Source: JBBRMQ01 sp038230775 (lineage in GTDB: Bacteria; Acidobacteriota; Thermoanaerobaculia; Gp7-AA8). Taken from it: a stretch of DNA of 23,883 bases. Each line of letters begins with the position of its first letter. Position 1 is the stretch's first letter. This document shows, piece by piece, positions 15,044-21,951 of the stretch. The notes below the pieces were generated by a model that saw only the letters and a list, made by a program, of their open reading frames with translations, had not been told where the DNA came from and ran no database searches. Where the stretch lies: NCBI GenBank assembly GCA_038230775.1, contig JBBRMQ010000038.1, positions 1 through 23,883 on the forward strand, given 5' to 3'. The position numbers and the translations under genes are program-made.

Positions 15044-16470
15044 ACGTGCACCTCGGCCACGTCCTTCTCGACTTGGTGGCGGGCGATGACCGGATCGATC
15101 TCATCGTTCAGAAATCGCTCCGTCTGCTGCCTCGCGAGCCCCGTGTAATCGTCGGCCCGCGACATCGCGGCAATCGCCTTGCGATCGATGCCGAACAGCG
15201 GGTCGCCACCGATGCGCTCAAAGAGATCGTTGTCGCGCGCCCCGCTCTTCAACGCGTCGGCTGCGGCCTGCGAGTGAACGCGCACGCGTTCGTGCAGCAC
15301 CTGACGGTCCCCTCCTCGCCGGACGCCCTCCATCATGAGGTTCTCGGTCATCAGGAACGGCAGCTCGCGTTTCACGTTGGTCGCGATGACGTCCTCGTGC
15401 ACGACCATGCCGCCCACGATGTTGTCGAAAATGAGAGCGATCGCGTCGGCGGCCAGGAACGCCTCGGGAATCGCGATGCGGCGATTGGCTGAGTCGTCGA
15501 GCGTGCGCTCGAACCATTGCGTCGCCGCGGTCAGCGCCGGATTCAGTGCATTGACGATGAGATGTCGCGCCAGCGCGTCGATCCTCTCGGCCCGCATCGG
15601 GTTGCGCTTGTACGCCATCGCGGAAGATCCGACCTGCTCCTCCTCGAATGGCTCTTCGATCTCGTGGAGGTGCTGCAGCAGGCGCATGTCGTAGCCAAAC
15701 TTGGAGGCCGACTGCGCCAGACCGGAAAGCGATGCGACGACCTGGGCGTCGACTTTGCGCGAGTACGTCTGTCCCGAAACGGGAACCACCCGCGGCAGAC
15801 CGACTTTCTCTGCAACCAGTCGCTCCAGCCGTTCGACCTTGCTCGCGTCGCCTTCGAAGAGATTGAGAAAGGACGCCTGCGTTCCCGTCGCGCCTTTCAC
15901 GCCGAGAAGCGCGAGCTGCGACTCGCGGAATTCGATCTCGCGAAGGTCGAGCAGAAGGTCGTGCAGCCACAGCGTCGCGCGTTTTCCGACCGTCGTCAGT
16001 TGTGCCGGCTGGAAGTGGGTGAAGGCAAGTTGAGGCGTTGCGCGCCACTTCCATGCGAAGTCGCGCAGCTTCGACATCACGTTCACCACGCGCCGCTTCA
16101 CGATCTTCAACGCTTCGACCATCTGCAGGATGTCGGTGTTGTCGGTGACGAACGCGGAGGTGGCGCCGAGGTGGATGATGGCTTTGGCGGAGGGGGCCTG
16201 GAGACCGTAGGCGTAGATGTGCGACATCACGTCGTGCCGGATCTCGCGCTCGCGTTTCTCCGCGTCGTCGTAGTTGATTTCGTTCGCGTGCGCGCGCAAC
16301 TCCGCAATCTGCGCGTCGCTGATCGGAAGTCCGAGCTCCTTCTCCGCCTCGGCCAGCGCGATCCAGAGACGGCGCCACGTCCTGAATTTGAAATCGGAGG
16401 AGAAAAGGTACGACATCTCTTTGGATGCGTACCGTTCGTTGAGAGGATTCGACGCGGAGTCGCGTTTCAC
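15040..16470 (-). CDS. purB: adenylosuccinate lyase
   Basis: PurB acts twice in purine synthesis, releasing fumarate from SAICAR and from adenylosuccinate. The 476-residue product is of normal size. It shows HLGATSAFVTDNTD, the catalytic His in THFQPAQLT (H152), and the fumarase/lyase signature GSSAMAYKRNP (residues 281-291) with its mobile-loop serines. The start is GTG 16470. A perfect TATAAT ends six bases before that codon, leaving no room for a Shine-Dalgarno site, so the transcript probably begins at or next to the start codon. The stop overlaps the TTG of the RlpA gene. A DUF1801 gene lies 67 bp upstream on the same strand. Confidence 0.96.
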   Translation of the reverse strand: MKRDSASNPLNERYASKEMSYLFSSDFKFRTWRRLWIALAEAEKELGLPISDAQIAELRAHANEINYDDAEKREREIRHDVMSHIYAYGLQAPSAKAIIHLGATSAFVTDNTDILQMVEALKIVKRRVVNVMSKLRDFAWKWRATPQLAFTHFQPAQLTTVGKRATLWLHDLLLDLREIEFRESQLALLGVKGATGTQASFLNLFEGDASKVERLERLVAEKVGLPRVVPVSGQTYSRKVDAQVVASLSGLAQSASKFGYDMRLLQHLHEIEEPFEEEQVGSSAMAYKRNPMRAERIDALARHLIVNALNPALTAATQWFERTLDDSANRRIAIPEAFLAADAIALIFDNIVGGMVVHEDVIATNVKRELPFLMTENLMMEGVRRGGDRQVLHERVRVHSQAAADALKSGARDNDLFERIGGDPLFGIDRKAIAAMSRADDYTGLARQQTERFLNDEIDPVIARHQVEKDVAEVHV

Positions 16471-16476
16471 GTTCAG

Positions 16477-16482
16477 ATTATA
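16477..16482 (-). promoter_or_regulatory. -10 box (TATAAT) of purB, leaderless arrangement
   Basis: A perfect consensus TATAAT on the minus strand ends six bases before GTG 16470. Transcription normally starts about seven bases beyond such a box, which would be the G of GTG itself. The -35 region is weak. Confidence 0.6.
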
Positions 16483-16537
16483 TCTGCCTGCTTTCCGCCC
16501 CGTGAGGCGAGCCTGCCACCTATCTGCGCGAGGACTG

Positions 16538-16969
16538 CTACTTCTTCTTGGATGCGCGCTTGGCTCGAGGCCCGGAGTTGGCGGCCACCGCAGACCGGAT
16601 CAGTTTCTTGAACGCGGCTTCGTTCAGCTTCTCGCCTTCATGAATGTCGATCGCTCGGCGCGCGTTTCCCTCGAGACTCGAGTTGAAAAGCTTTCCGGGG
16701 TCCGGCAGCGACGCGCCTCGAAAGAAGGTGAGTTTCACGACTTCCTTGTACGATTCACCAGTACAGACGCCACCGTCATGAGACCAGACCGGAGTGCCGC
16801 CGGAACTGGGCTTCTCCCATTTCCACTCCTCCTCGATCTCGGGGTCCGCATCGTGGATGAGCTTGCGAATGCGGGTGAGCGTCTCGCCCCTCCAGTCTCC
16901 GAGCTCCTGAATCTTCTTCGTGATTTTCTTCGAAGCGGTTGCGCTGTCCGGTGCACGTTTCGTTGTCAT
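16538..16969 (-). CDS. DUF1801 (YdhG/iron-chaperone-like fold) family protein
   Basis: The 143-residue protein has the family pattern: LGDWRGETLTRIRKLIHDAD, then EEEWKWEKPSSGGTPVWSHD, VVKLTFFRGASLPDPGKLFN, and RRAIDIHEGEKLNEAAFKKL. Lysine-rich ends flank the domain. Members are small cytosolic proteins related to frataxin-like and YdhG proteins; their role is not established. A clear Shine-Dalgarno AGGAGAG lies just before ATG 16969. It diverges from the exported protein at 17042. Confidence 0.85.
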   Translation of the reverse strand: MTTKRAPDSATASKKITKKIQELGDWRGETLTRIRKLIHDADPEIEEEWKWEKPSSGGTPVWSHDGGVCTGESYKEVVKLTFFRGASLPDPGKLFNSSLEGNARRAIDIHEGEKLNEAAFKKLIRSAVAANSGPRAKRASKKK

Positions 16970-17041
16970 GATCTCTCCTGTCTAGCTTGACGAAACCACG
17001 ATGCTACAAATAACATAGTCCAGAAGGGATCTCATGATGAC

Positions 17042-17887
17042 ATGAGCAAAAAGTTACCGGTTGCGGTCGCGTTGTCGTTGCTGCTCTTGATATGTCCCTT
17101 AGCGCTTGCTCGCGAAGTCTACGTGATCGATGTGGAGGCCCTCGGGGCGCGCCTGGCGAGCGAGTGCAGTTCAGTTGCATGGGAGGCCGATACCGTATTT
17201 CTGAATCGCGGAACAACGGACGCGGTAGTCACGCTTCTGGGCGTCTCCAACGGGCCGAGGAGGCCAGTAGCGACGCCAACGACGATCACCGTTCGAGCGG
17301 GTCGAGCCACGTCGATTCGACAAGAAGTCGACATTTTCTGGGGTCCCAGTAGTCACGACGAAATCTGGATGTATCGACTGGACGTTCCAGACGACGTTAC
17401 GGTCAACACCGAGCTATTTCCCTCCGCAGACTCCGAAACTTGCGGCCCCGGTTCCAATTTCGTCATACAAAAGTTCGGCAAAATCGAATTGCCGACGTTC
17501 GAGCATCTGGTTGCCGCCAACGAGCGACAGACGATCACCGGTCTCACCCTCGGCGCCCTCGAGAGCCACATCAATGTAGCGGTTTTCAACGCCGGTGCGG
17601 TTCCCGCTAGCGCGAAGATCGAGATTCGACGTGCGTGCGACGGTTTGCTGATCCAGCAATCCACCTCGAGTATCCCGGCGAATACCATCCAGCAATTCAC
17701 GAACTTCTCCGGGGCCGTTACAGGGAGCGAATGTCCGCCGCCCACATTCGGTCCATTTGGATCGAATGGCCTTCACAATCTCGCTTTCGCTACCGTAACC
17801 GTGGATCAGCCAAGCCTCAGCTGCGCGTCGATCGTTGTTAATACACAGCCGCCGACTTCCGGCCTGCAGGTCATGAGCGCGCACTGA
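17042..17887 (+). CDS. exported protein of unknown function
   Basis: I do not recognise this 281-residue protein. It has a clear signal peptide (KKLPVAVALSLLLLICPLALA, here residues 3-23; cut after ALA). The rest looks like an all-beta extracellular protein, with threonine/valine-rich strands (VVTLLGVSNG, INVAVFNAGAVPASAKIEI, LHNLAFATVTV) and five mature cysteines that could make disulfides. Similar unknowns with beta-sandwich repeats are common in soil bacteria. ATG 17042 is used because the signal peptide starts there. An AGAAGGGAT purine stretch lies about 15 bases upstream, and a tiny ATG ATG ACA TGA reading (17034-17045) overlaps the start codon, which might couple or dampen translation. 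Base composition and codon use look less G+C-rich than in the neighbouring housekeeping genes. Confidence 0.75.
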   Translation: MSKKLPVAVALSLLLLICPLALAREVYVIDVEALGARLASECSSVAWEADTVFLNRGTTDAVVTLLGVSNGPRRPVATPTTITVRAGRATSIRQEVDIFWGPSSHDEIWMYRLDVPDDVTVNTELFPSADSETCGPGSNFVIQKFGKIELPTFEHLVAANERQTITGLTLGALESHINVAVFNAGAVPASAKIEIRRACDGLLIQQSTSSIPANTIQQFTNFSGAVTGSECPPPTFGPFGSNGLHNLAFATVTVDQPSLSCASIVVNTQPPTSGLQVMSAH

Positions 17888-17949
17888 TGGACGTTCGATC
17901 ATGGTAGCGATGATGATGGTGCGCGACTCCTCTTGCAGCATGGCGGAGG

Positions 17950-18239
17950 GTGGACCTCCGACGTTGTGTCGATGAATACCTGAAATGGAGCTTGGCGCAG
18001 CGAACAGCACCCCGTGTTGGCCAACTGGCGACGCGTTTACGAATATCGCGCTTCACACTCTCGAAAAAATTCACAGCGGCTTGCGGGGTCACGCTGACCG
18101 TGTATATGAAGCGTCAACAGATCGATCGAGCCAAAGGACTGCTCGCGGTCGCCTACCTCTCAGTAGACCGAGGGATTTGGCTCGGTCCGTCTGTTGCGGT
18201 ACGCGTTTCAATAACATGTCGGCATGTCTTCGCAGCGGT
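17950..18239 (+). pseudogene. AraC-type HTH regulator remnant, frameshifted and truncated
   Basis: The reading from GTG 17950 shows an AraC/XylS DNA-binding domain: LATRLRISRFTLSKKF (first helix-turn-helix), ACGVTLTVYMKRQQIDRAKG, and LLAVAYLSVD. After about base 18168 the frame loses the pattern. The expected second-helix sequence reappears in another frame as DLARSVCCGTRFNN (18174 onward). The match ends near 18239, where a truncated SRPBCC gene on the other strand also stops matching its family. Small AraC proteins of this form are normally about 110 residues, so the second half is missing. The remnant reading continues into unrelated sequence. The AraC likeness is firm; the frameshift is likely but not certain. 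Confidence 0.6.
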
Positions 18240-18416
18240 CCGGTCAGAATCGAACGGAGCCCACTCACGAAGTTGCTCGGGGTCCGTCAGCGCCTTCCAG
18301 ACCTTCGCGGGAGAGTGCCGCAGTTCGCGCACGAGAATGAGCGTCCACTTCTCTCCATCTTTTCGGACCTCCGCGCCAAAAGCGTCATGCGGCGAATACG
18401 GCTCGCGACCACTCAT
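18153..18416 (-). pseudogene. SRPBCC/AHSA1-domain protein, truncated
   Basis: The reading begins ATG 18416, overlapping the ArsR stop by ATGA, with a purine-rich ribosome site just before it. The first 59 of its 87 residues match AHSA1-type SRPBCC proteins: GEKWTLILVRELRHSPAKVW, ALTDPEQLREWAPFDSDR. Family members run 140-180 residues and continue with further strands and a C-terminal helix. Here, after R59 (base 18240), the remaining 28 residues (rich in Arg, Thr and Ser) have no family likeness; they are antisense to the AraC remnant. It therefore looks like a gene cut by a deletion or rearrangement. ArsR-SRPBCC pairs are a common arrangement, usually with the regulator controlling its partner. 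Confidence 0.72.
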
Positions 18417-18751
18417 CTCTTCTTCCTTCCTTTCACCGAGGACTCCTTCTCCATCTTGTCCAGATGTTTCTCGAGAGCGTCGATGTGCCTGGACCAGAGC
18501 CGCCGGAACGGCGCCAACCACGCGTCGAGCTCCTGGAGCGGTTTGGGATTGAGGCGATAGACCCGCCGCTGCGCTTCCACGCGCGACTGTACGAAGCCGC
18601 TCTCGCGCAATACTTTGAGGTGCTTGGAGACGGACGGTTGCGGCAGACCAAGGTGGTCGATCAGCTCGCTCACCGAGCATTCGCACGAGGAAAGCCTGCT
18701 CAGGATGGCGCGGCGGTTCGGTTCGGCGATGACTGCGAATGCGGATTCCAC
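18413..18751 (-). CDS. ArsR-family winged-helix transcriptional regulator
   Basis: The 112-residue protein is a complete ArsR regulator: FAVIAEPNRRAILSRLS, then CECSVSELIDHLGLPQPSVS with the recognition helix QPSVSKHLKVLRESGFV, and the wing RVEAQRRVYRLNPKPLQEL. A basic tail (KGRKKR) ends it. No typical metal-binding ELCVC motif appears; the CEC pair at the start of helix 3 is noteworthy but not a known site, so this is probably a metal-independent member paired with an AHSA1 protein. The start is GTG 18751, six bases after a -10-like AATATA. The gene would control itself through a 16-bp palindrome in its promoter. Its partner gene downstream is truncated. Confidence 0.92.
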   Translation of the reverse strand: MESAFAVIAEPNRRAILSRLSSCECSVSELIDHLGLPQPSVSKHLKVLRESGFVQSRVEAQRRVYRLNPKPLQELDAWLAPFRRLWSRHIDALEKHLDKMEKESSVKGRKKR

Positions 18752-18755
18752 GGAA

Positions 18756-18771
18756 CGTATATTCCTATACG
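18756..18771. promoter_or_regulatory. probable ArsR operator (CGTATA-GGAA-TATACG palindrome)
   Basis: A perfect inverted repeat with 6-bp arms and a 4-bp centre overlaps the -10 region of the arsR promoter. Autoregulating ArsR proteins bind such sites. The identity of the binding protein is inferred from position only. Confidence 0.55.
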
Positions 18772-18787
18772 ATCATATGCCTGTCAA
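18758..18787 (-). promoter_or_regulatory. arsR promoter (TTGACA ... AATATA), leaderless arrangement
   Basis: TTGACA (18782-18787) and AATATA (18758-18763) on the minus strand are 18 bp apart. The -10 hexamer ends six bases before GTG 18751. Transcription is expected to start at the start codon. This is the best complete promoter in the window. Confidence 0.65.
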
Positions 18788-18841
18788 GAGATATACAAGA
18801 CGTGACCAGTTGCGCTTCGACGCTCACGACCGTTCGTCGGT

Positions 18842-18847
18842 TAAACT
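18842..18847 (+). promoter_or_regulatory. possible -10 box (TAAACT) of the DivIC/FtsB-like gene
   Basis: TAAACT ends six bases before ATG 18854 and no Shine-Dalgarno site is present. The spacing is the same as for purB and arsR. No good -35 box is seen. Confidence 0.45.
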
Positions 18848-18853
18848 TTCCGC

Positions 18854-19156
18854 ATGACCGCCGCACGGGCGACACACATCACGTTCAAGGCCGTTACGCT
18901 CGTCGCCGGAATTCTCGCCGTGATCTTCGTCAGCTCGTTTTTCTTCAGCGGTCGCGGCACGGCGGAACTGCAGCTCTCACGCAAGCGTGTCGCGGATCTG
19001 CAGAGCGACATTCGCCGCCTCGAAACCGAAAACGCGCGGCTGAAAAACGAGATCGAGAGCGTGCGCCGTTCGACCTTCGCCGTCGAGCGCATCGCGCGCG
19101 AAGACCTCGGCATGTCCAAGCGCGGCGAGATCGTCTACCTGCTGCCGAAGAAGTAG
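18854..19156 (+). CDS. septum formation initiator family protein (DivIC/FtsB-like)
   Basis: The 100-residue protein has the DivIC/FtsB layout: a short cytoplasmic start, one membrane helix (about residues 11-31, FKAVTLVAGILAVIFVSSFF), a coiled coil (ADLQSDIRRLETENARLKNE), and a C-terminal IAREDLGMSKRGEIVYLLP motif typical of the family. It would sit in the division site with FtsL/FtsQ. It is alone here, not in a dcw cluster. Its stop directly abuts that of the small exported protein on the other strand. Confidence 0.88.
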   Translation: MTAARATHITFKAVTLVAGILAVIFVSSFFFSGRGTAELQLSRKRVADLQSDIRRLETENARLKNEIESVRRSTFAVERIAREDLGMSKRGEIVYLLPKK

Positions 19157-19600
19157 CTAGTCCCGCTCGTTGGCCGCCAGGCAGTGCACGCTGCCAGGGT
19201 TTACCGGAAGGATCCGTCCCGTCGGCAACTCGACGCGCCACGCGTGCCGTACGTGCCACGCACCGTTCCTCGCGTACATCCCGAATGGAACGAGATACGG
19301 ATCCGCGGTGCCGTCGCGCGTGCAGCGGCCTCCTCCGATCAGCAACTCGCCGCGCGACAGCTTCGGCAGCGCCACATCGGAAACATAGTTGACGTCCGAA
19401 CCCGTCCGGCTCGTGAACCGCTCGACCACTATTTTCCGGTTTTCGCCGGAACAGACATACGCCACGCCGAAAACATCTCCCGGCAACGTCCACTTTGAAA
19501 TCGCCTTCCAGCCCTTCAACGTATCCGACGGGTGTCCGATGCAGTCGGCCATGGCGCACGATGCCACCAGCATCACGACGAAGGCGAACGTCGATCTCAT
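19157..19600 (-). CDS. small exported protein of unknown function
   Basis: I do not recognise this 147-residue protein. It has a signal sequence with two possible cuts: a lipobox-like LVASC (C15) or a standard site after ASCAMA. The mature part has four further cysteines (ADC, YVC, GRC, VHC) that could form two disulfides. Its start overlaps the stop of the M28 peptidase by ATGA, so it is translated with it and may act with it in the same compartment. It ends one base after the converging DivIC-like gene. Confidence 0.75.
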   Translation of the reverse strand: MRSTFAFVVMLVASCAMADCIGHPSDTLKGWKAISKWTLPGDVFGVAYVCSGENRKIVVERFTSRTGSDVNYVSDVALPKLSRGELLIGGGRCTRDGTADPYLVPFGMYARNGAWHVRHAWRVELPTGRILPVNPGSVHCLAANERD

Positions 19601-21843
19601 GGCGCTTTCACGATCGCCGCAGCGCGATCGACTTCAGCGGCATACGCATCGATCACGCGTGCAACCGTCTCGACCTGCGGCGCGACATCGGACCATTGCC
19701 GCTGTTCGATCGCCTCGCGGACGCCCGGCACGGTCTTCACGCCGTATCCGGTGTAGAAGCCGGGGGCGTAGATCTGATGGCGGAACCACGGACGCCGCGG
19801 CAATCCCTGCTGCGTGAGAAGCAACTGTTCGGCGTGCATCAGCGACCGGTCGAGCGCTACCTGCTGCGCGGAATCCTGCGGCAGCGTTTTCGTGGCACGT
19901 GCGTAGTCGTGCGCGCTGCGATCCAGCCGCGCCACCGCATTCTGAAGCGGCGCGAAGTTCAGAAAGGGCACGGCCTCCTGAGCTTTCGGCGGTTGCAGCG
20001 AGCGCTCCGCATCGTCCGCCAGGTCGAATGCGTTCTCGCGGAGGAAGCGGTTGCGCGCCTCGGTATCCACGCGCATGCGTTCCGCGAGCTTCGTCAGCTC
20101 CTCGACGTATCGCTTCATCGTTTCGGCGAACGTCGTGAACTCCATCGGCAGCACGTCGGCATTCGCCAGCCGCAGCATGAGACGGCCGTTGGTCTTCGCC
20201 TGCGCCACGCCGTACTCGAAGTTCGGATCGATGAAACGCGTGTAGTGATCGAACGAGTCGTAGATGGAGTGATACGAGCCACCGCCCGACTCGCCGCCGT
20301 AGCCGACGCTCAGCGAAGCAATGCCGGTGTGCTGCAGGAACGGCGTCCAGTCCGATCCCGATCCGAGCGCGTCGAGACGAATGAGCTGCCGATCCCGGAA
20401 CTCTTTGCGCTCTTCTTCAGACTTCAGGGTGATGAGCTCGTGGGCGCGCATGCGCTCGAGCACCGAGACACCCTTCTCCGGATCTTTGACGTCGCGCGCG
20501 ACCTCGGTCACCAGGCGCTCCAGCGTGTGCGAGCCGCCAGTCTCGAGAAATCCGCGCGCGTTCGAATCGGAATTGATGTACACCGCCGCGTGCTGCCGCA
20601 GTTCGTCGGCGTGCTCCTCAGCCCACTCAGTCGAGCCCAACAAACCCTCTTCCTCGCCGTCCCATGCCGCGTAGATCATCGTGCGCCGCGGGCGCCAGCC
20701 GCTCTTCGCCAACTCGCCGATCGACCGCGCTTCCTCGAGTTCGGCGACGAGACCGCTGATCGGATCGTTCGCGCCGTTGACCCATGCGTCGTGATGGTTG
20801 CCGTGGATGACCCACTCATCCGCGCGGTCCGTTCCCGCCAGGCGCGCGATCACGTCGCGGATGGTCACCGTTGTCCAGTTGAACTCGAGGTTCATGTGAA
20901 CCCGCGTGGGCCCGGGGCCGAGGTGGTAGGTGGTCGAGAGGGCGCCGCGCCAGTCGGGAGGAGCGACCGGTCCGCCTAACGTACGCAGCAGCGGCAGCGC
21001 GTCGCTGTAGGAGATCGGCAGCACCGGAATCTTCGTGATGACGTCCGAATCCTTGCGGTCGATTCGCTTGGCGCTTGCCGTCGCGCCCACGCCGGGCGTC
21101 AGCGGATCGCCCGGATGCACCGGCATGTCCATCACCGAACCGCGCTGCGCGCCGTTGTCGTTGCGATACGCGCCTTTCGGATAGACGTCGCCCTGGAAGT
21201 AGCCGTCCTCGTGCGGATCGGAGTAGATGATGCAGCCGATCGCGCCGTGCTCGGCCGCGACCTTGGGCTTGATGCCGCGCCACGATCCGCCGTAGCGCGC
21301 CAGCACGATCTTGCCTTTCACATCGACGCCGTTCCGTTCCAGTTGCTCGTAATCGGCAGGAATGCCGAAGTTGACGTACACGAGATCGCCGGTTACGTCA
21401 CCGTCGATCGAATACGCGTTGTAGGTCGGAAGCTGTTCGTCGGCCTGGTTGGAGGTGCGATCCTGCGCCAGCGCGGGCTCGGACAGCTTCAGCGTGAAGC
21501 GTTCGGGTGCGATCATCTCGACCACGCGCTTCTTCGGCGTGGGAAACAGGACCTGAAATTCTTCGATCGAGGTGTCGTAGCCCCACGATTTGAACAGCGA
21601 CGCGATGAACTCTGCGTTGTCCTTGTCGTACGGCGAGCCGATGTGATGCGGCCGCGCGCTCAACCGCTGCATCCAGTTGCGCAGGTTGTCGCGATTGAGT
21701 TTCGCGTCGAACTGCGCTTCGAGCGCTTTCTCCTTCGCGGCGTTTGGTGCGGTGAAGCCGAAGATCGGCTTGTCATCCGCCGTTTGCGCGAAGGTGGTGG
21801 CGGTGAAGAGAACGAGCGTGAGGGAAAGGACGCGTCTGTTCAT
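19597..21843 (-). CDS. M28 (PSMA/glutamate carboxypeptidase II-like) zinc peptidase, exported
   Basis: The 748-residue protein starts with a signal peptide (RRVLSLTLVLFTATTFAQ). It then has the three-part build of the transferrin-receptor/PSMA group: protease domain, protease-associated insert (about residues 130-300) and a C-terminal helical dimer domain. All metal and catalytic residues are present: H350 and D360 in GNHHDAWVNGANDP, E397/E398 in WDGEEEGLLGS, D426 in INSDS and H525 in SYHSIYDSF. Human PSMA has the same pattern. It is therefore a working exopeptidase, probably in the periplasm, releasing amino acids or acidic residues from peptides. A TACAAT box ends eight bases before ATG 21843, which sits opposite asnB with a cloverleaf repeat in between. 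Confidence 0.94.
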   Translation of the reverse strand: MNRRVLSLTLVLFTATTFAQTADDKPIFGFTAPNAAKEKALEAQFDAKLNRDNLRNWMQRLSARPHHIGSPYDKDNAEFIASLFKSWGYDTSIEEFQVLFPTPKKRVVEMIAPERFTLKLSEPALAQDRTSNQADEQLPTYNAYSIDGDVTGDLVYVNFGIPADYEQLERNGVDVKGKIVLARYGGSWRGIKPKVAAEHGAIGCIIYSDPHEDGYFQGDVYPKGAYRNDNGAQRGSVMDMPVHPGDPLTPGVGATASAKRIDRKDSDVITKIPVLPISYSDALPLLRTLGGPVAPPDWRGALSTTYHLGPGPTRVHMNLEFNWTTVTIRDVIARLAGTDRADEWVIHGNHHDAWVNGANDPISGLVAELEEARSIGELAKSGWRPRRTMIYAAWDGEEEGLLGSTEWAEEHADELRQHAAVYINSDSNARGFLETGGSHTLERLVTEVARDVKDPEKGVSVLERMRAHELITLKSEEERKEFRDRQLIRLDALGSGSDWTPFLQHTGIASLSVGYGGESGGGSYHSIYDSFDHYTRFIDPNFEYGVAQAKTNGRLMLRLANADVLPMEFTTFAETMKRYVEELTKLAERMRVDTEARNRFLRENAFDLADDAERSLQPPKAQEAVPFLNFAPLQNAVARLDRSAHDYARATKTLPQDSAQQVALDRSLMHAEQLLLTQQGLPRRPWFRHQIYAPGFYTGYGVKTVPGVREAIEQRQWSDVAPQVETVARVIDAYAAEVDRAAAIVKAP

Positions 21844-21851
21844 GAGCGCGC

Positions 21852-21857
21852 ATTGTA
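21852..21857 (-). promoter_or_regulatory. possible -10 box (TACAAT) of the M28 peptidase gene
   Basis: TACAAT on the minus strand ends eight bases before ATG 21843 and no Shine-Dalgarno site follows. This fits a transcript with a leader of one or two bases. The -35 region would fall just short of the cloverleaf repeat. Confidence 0.45.
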
Positions 21858-21876
21858 GAGTAGGTATATGAGAGCC

Positions 21877-21938
21877 GCCTCTGTGTGAGGACCGGCTTCA
21901 GCCGGTCGGCCGGCTGAAGCCGGCCCTCACACAGAGGC
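21877..21938. repeat. cloverleaf palindromic repeat, copy 3 (best preserved)
   Basis: This is a 62-bp palindrome with 31-nt arms that differ at only two positions. The outer stem is GCCTCTGTGTGAGG with CCTCACACAGAGGC. Each half also folds on itself: ACCGGCTTCAGCCGGT and GGCCGGCTGAAGCCGGCC. It lies between the divergent M28 and asnB genes, ending 13 bases before the asnB ATG, so it would be in the asnB leader or promoter. Confidence 0.93.
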
Positions 21939-21951
21939 CGCCCACACAACC

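Noticed and set aside
15517..16611. 364-codon open reading on the plus strand
   Set aside because: Antisense to purB, composition typical of a shadow frame.
16538..18751. Genomic island with mobile genes
   Set aside because: The stretch looks accessory and has broken genes, but there is no integrase, transposase, tRNA or flanking repeat to support an island.
19495..20979. 494-codon open reading on the plus strand
   Set aside because: It lies opposite the M28 peptidase and is Arg/Val-rich, as expected of an antisense frame in high-G+C DNA; no motifs.
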